NCBI GenBank assembly: GCA_903864395.1
Contig: CAIPFQ010000215.1
Coordinates: forward strand, 1 to 7,566
Reading direction: 5' to 3'
DNA: 7,566 nucleotides
From: an uncultured Chlamydiae bacterium
GTDB lineage: Bacteria; Chlamydiota; Chlamydiia; Chlamydiales; SM23-39
The notes beneath the pieces are model-generated. The model was not told the DNA's origin, ran no database searches, and was given only the letters and a program-made list of their open reading frames with translations. Below, one piece after another: positions 5,548 to 7,566 of the stretch. Within the stretch, counting starts at the first letter, position 1. Every line of letters begins with the position of its first letter. Made by a program: the position numbers and the translations under genes.

Positions 5548-5862
5548 ATGGTCCAACAAACAGAAAAAAAAATCACACTCAGACCCTTAGGGAATCGAGT
5601 TCTCGTAAAAAGACTCGAAGCGAAGGAGACTCTGAAGGGGGGAATTATTCTTCCTGATTCAGCCAAGAAAAAACAGGAAACTGCGGAAGTGGTCGCTATC
5701 GGCTCGGGCAAACAGCTCGACGATGGAAAAATTCTTCCAATCCCTGTCAAAGAAGGCGATATTATTTTGATGGATAAATACTCAGGGCAAGAAGTGACTG
5801 TCGATGACGTAGAGTATATGATTCTGAAGGCGGATGACATCATTGCCACAATTGAAAATTAA
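5548..5862 (+). CDS. groES: Co-chaperonin GroES (Cpn10)
   Basis: GroES forms the heptameric lid that closes the GroEL chamber during ATP-driven protein folding in the cytoplasm. The 104-residue product is the usual length for chlamydiae and has the canonical order: LRPLGNRVLVKR (11-22), the mobile loop with EAKETLKGGIILPDSAK (24-40) whose hydrophobic tripeptide IIL (33-35) docks on GroEL, GKILPIPVKEGDIILMDKYSG (60-80), and a C-terminal DDVEYMILKADDIIATIE. ATG 5548 is preceded by GGAGG (5533-5537) with 10-nt spacing. It is the first gene of the groESL operon; groEL begins 20 nt after its stop. Expression is likely controlled by the CIRCE-like site and promoter upstream. Confidence 0.98.
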   Translation: MVQQTEKKITLRPLGNRVLVKRLEAKETLKGGIILPDSAKKKQETAEVVAIGSGKQLDDGKILPIPVKEGDIILMDKYSGQEVTVDDVEYMILKADDIIATIEN

Positions 5863-5867
5863 CCTAA

Positions 5868-7511
<1,644 letters not shown>

Positions 7512-7522
7512 TTCTTTGAAGG

Positions 7523-7554
7523 AAGGCCTCGGGGAGAGCCCCGAGGCCTTTTTT
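7523..7554 (+). terminator. Intrinsic terminator of the groESL operon
   Basis: AAGGCCTCGGGG (7523-7534), loop AGAG (7535-7538) and CCCCGAGGCCTT (7539-7550) form a perfect 12-bp GC-rich stem. The last two stem bases begin a six-T run (7549-7554). It starts 11 nt after the groEL stop codon, which is the ideal place for a Rho-independent terminator. The opposite strand has only AA before the stem, so it is probably one-directional. Confidence 0.97.
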
Positions 7555-7566
7555 GTTACTCTTTGA

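Noticed and set aside
5460..5849. Minus-strand 129-residue open frame across groES
   Set aside because: It is Ser-rich antisense of groES and lies over the promoter and leader; no family resemblance.

Overview
The window looks chromosomal and comes from a member of the Chlamydiae, most likely an environmental (amoeba-associated) lineage rather than Chlamydia itself. The main evidence is the GroEL/GroES pair. Long GroEL stretches match the chlamydial housekeeping GroEL as I remember it (for example [30 protein letters not shown] and [14 protein letters not shown] segments), and an oligoendopeptidase F gene (pepF) sits beside groESL, as in Chlamydia. The moderate GC content, the Rpn-type protein tail and the repeat-bearing intergenic DNA fit a Waddlia/Simkania/Parachlamydia-like genome. 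Genus cannot be fixed from sequence reading alone.

Layout. Positions 1-162 hold the C-terminal end of a plus-strand Rpn/PD-(D/E)XK-transposase-like protein. Positions 163-468 are intergenic and contain two adjacent inverted-repeat structures, one of the CACAGAG type. Positions 469-1268 (minus) hold a membrane-anchored hypothetical protein whose reading frame is broken at a run of six T. The frame continues intact for about 49 more codons after a -1 shift, and the shifted part encodes an AVEIDFG segment reminiscent of a kinase-like metal-binding motif. Positions 1391-1885 (plus) encode an unrecognised 164-residue protein that overlaps tail to tail with the next gene.

Positions 5330-1871 form a minus-strand operon: pepF, then a small DUF1761-like membrane protein, then a GT-B/MGDG-synthase-like putative glycosyltransferase. 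Spacing is tight (21 nt, then an 11-nt overlap). Positions 5548-7511 hold the divergent groES-groEL operon, closed by a textbook intrinsic terminator at 7523-7554.

Regulation. The pepF/groES divergent region carries a 27-nt palindrome with exactly CIRCE geometry (TTAGCAATC-N9-TTCTGCTAA). It lies just upstream of a plausible extended -10 promoter for groESL, which points to HrcA heat-shock control. No gene here forms a clearly novel multi-gene system. The items most worth a second look are the frame-disrupted kinase-like protein, the degenerate CIRCE shared by two divergent operons, and the uncharacterised glycosyltransferase coupled to DUF1761.
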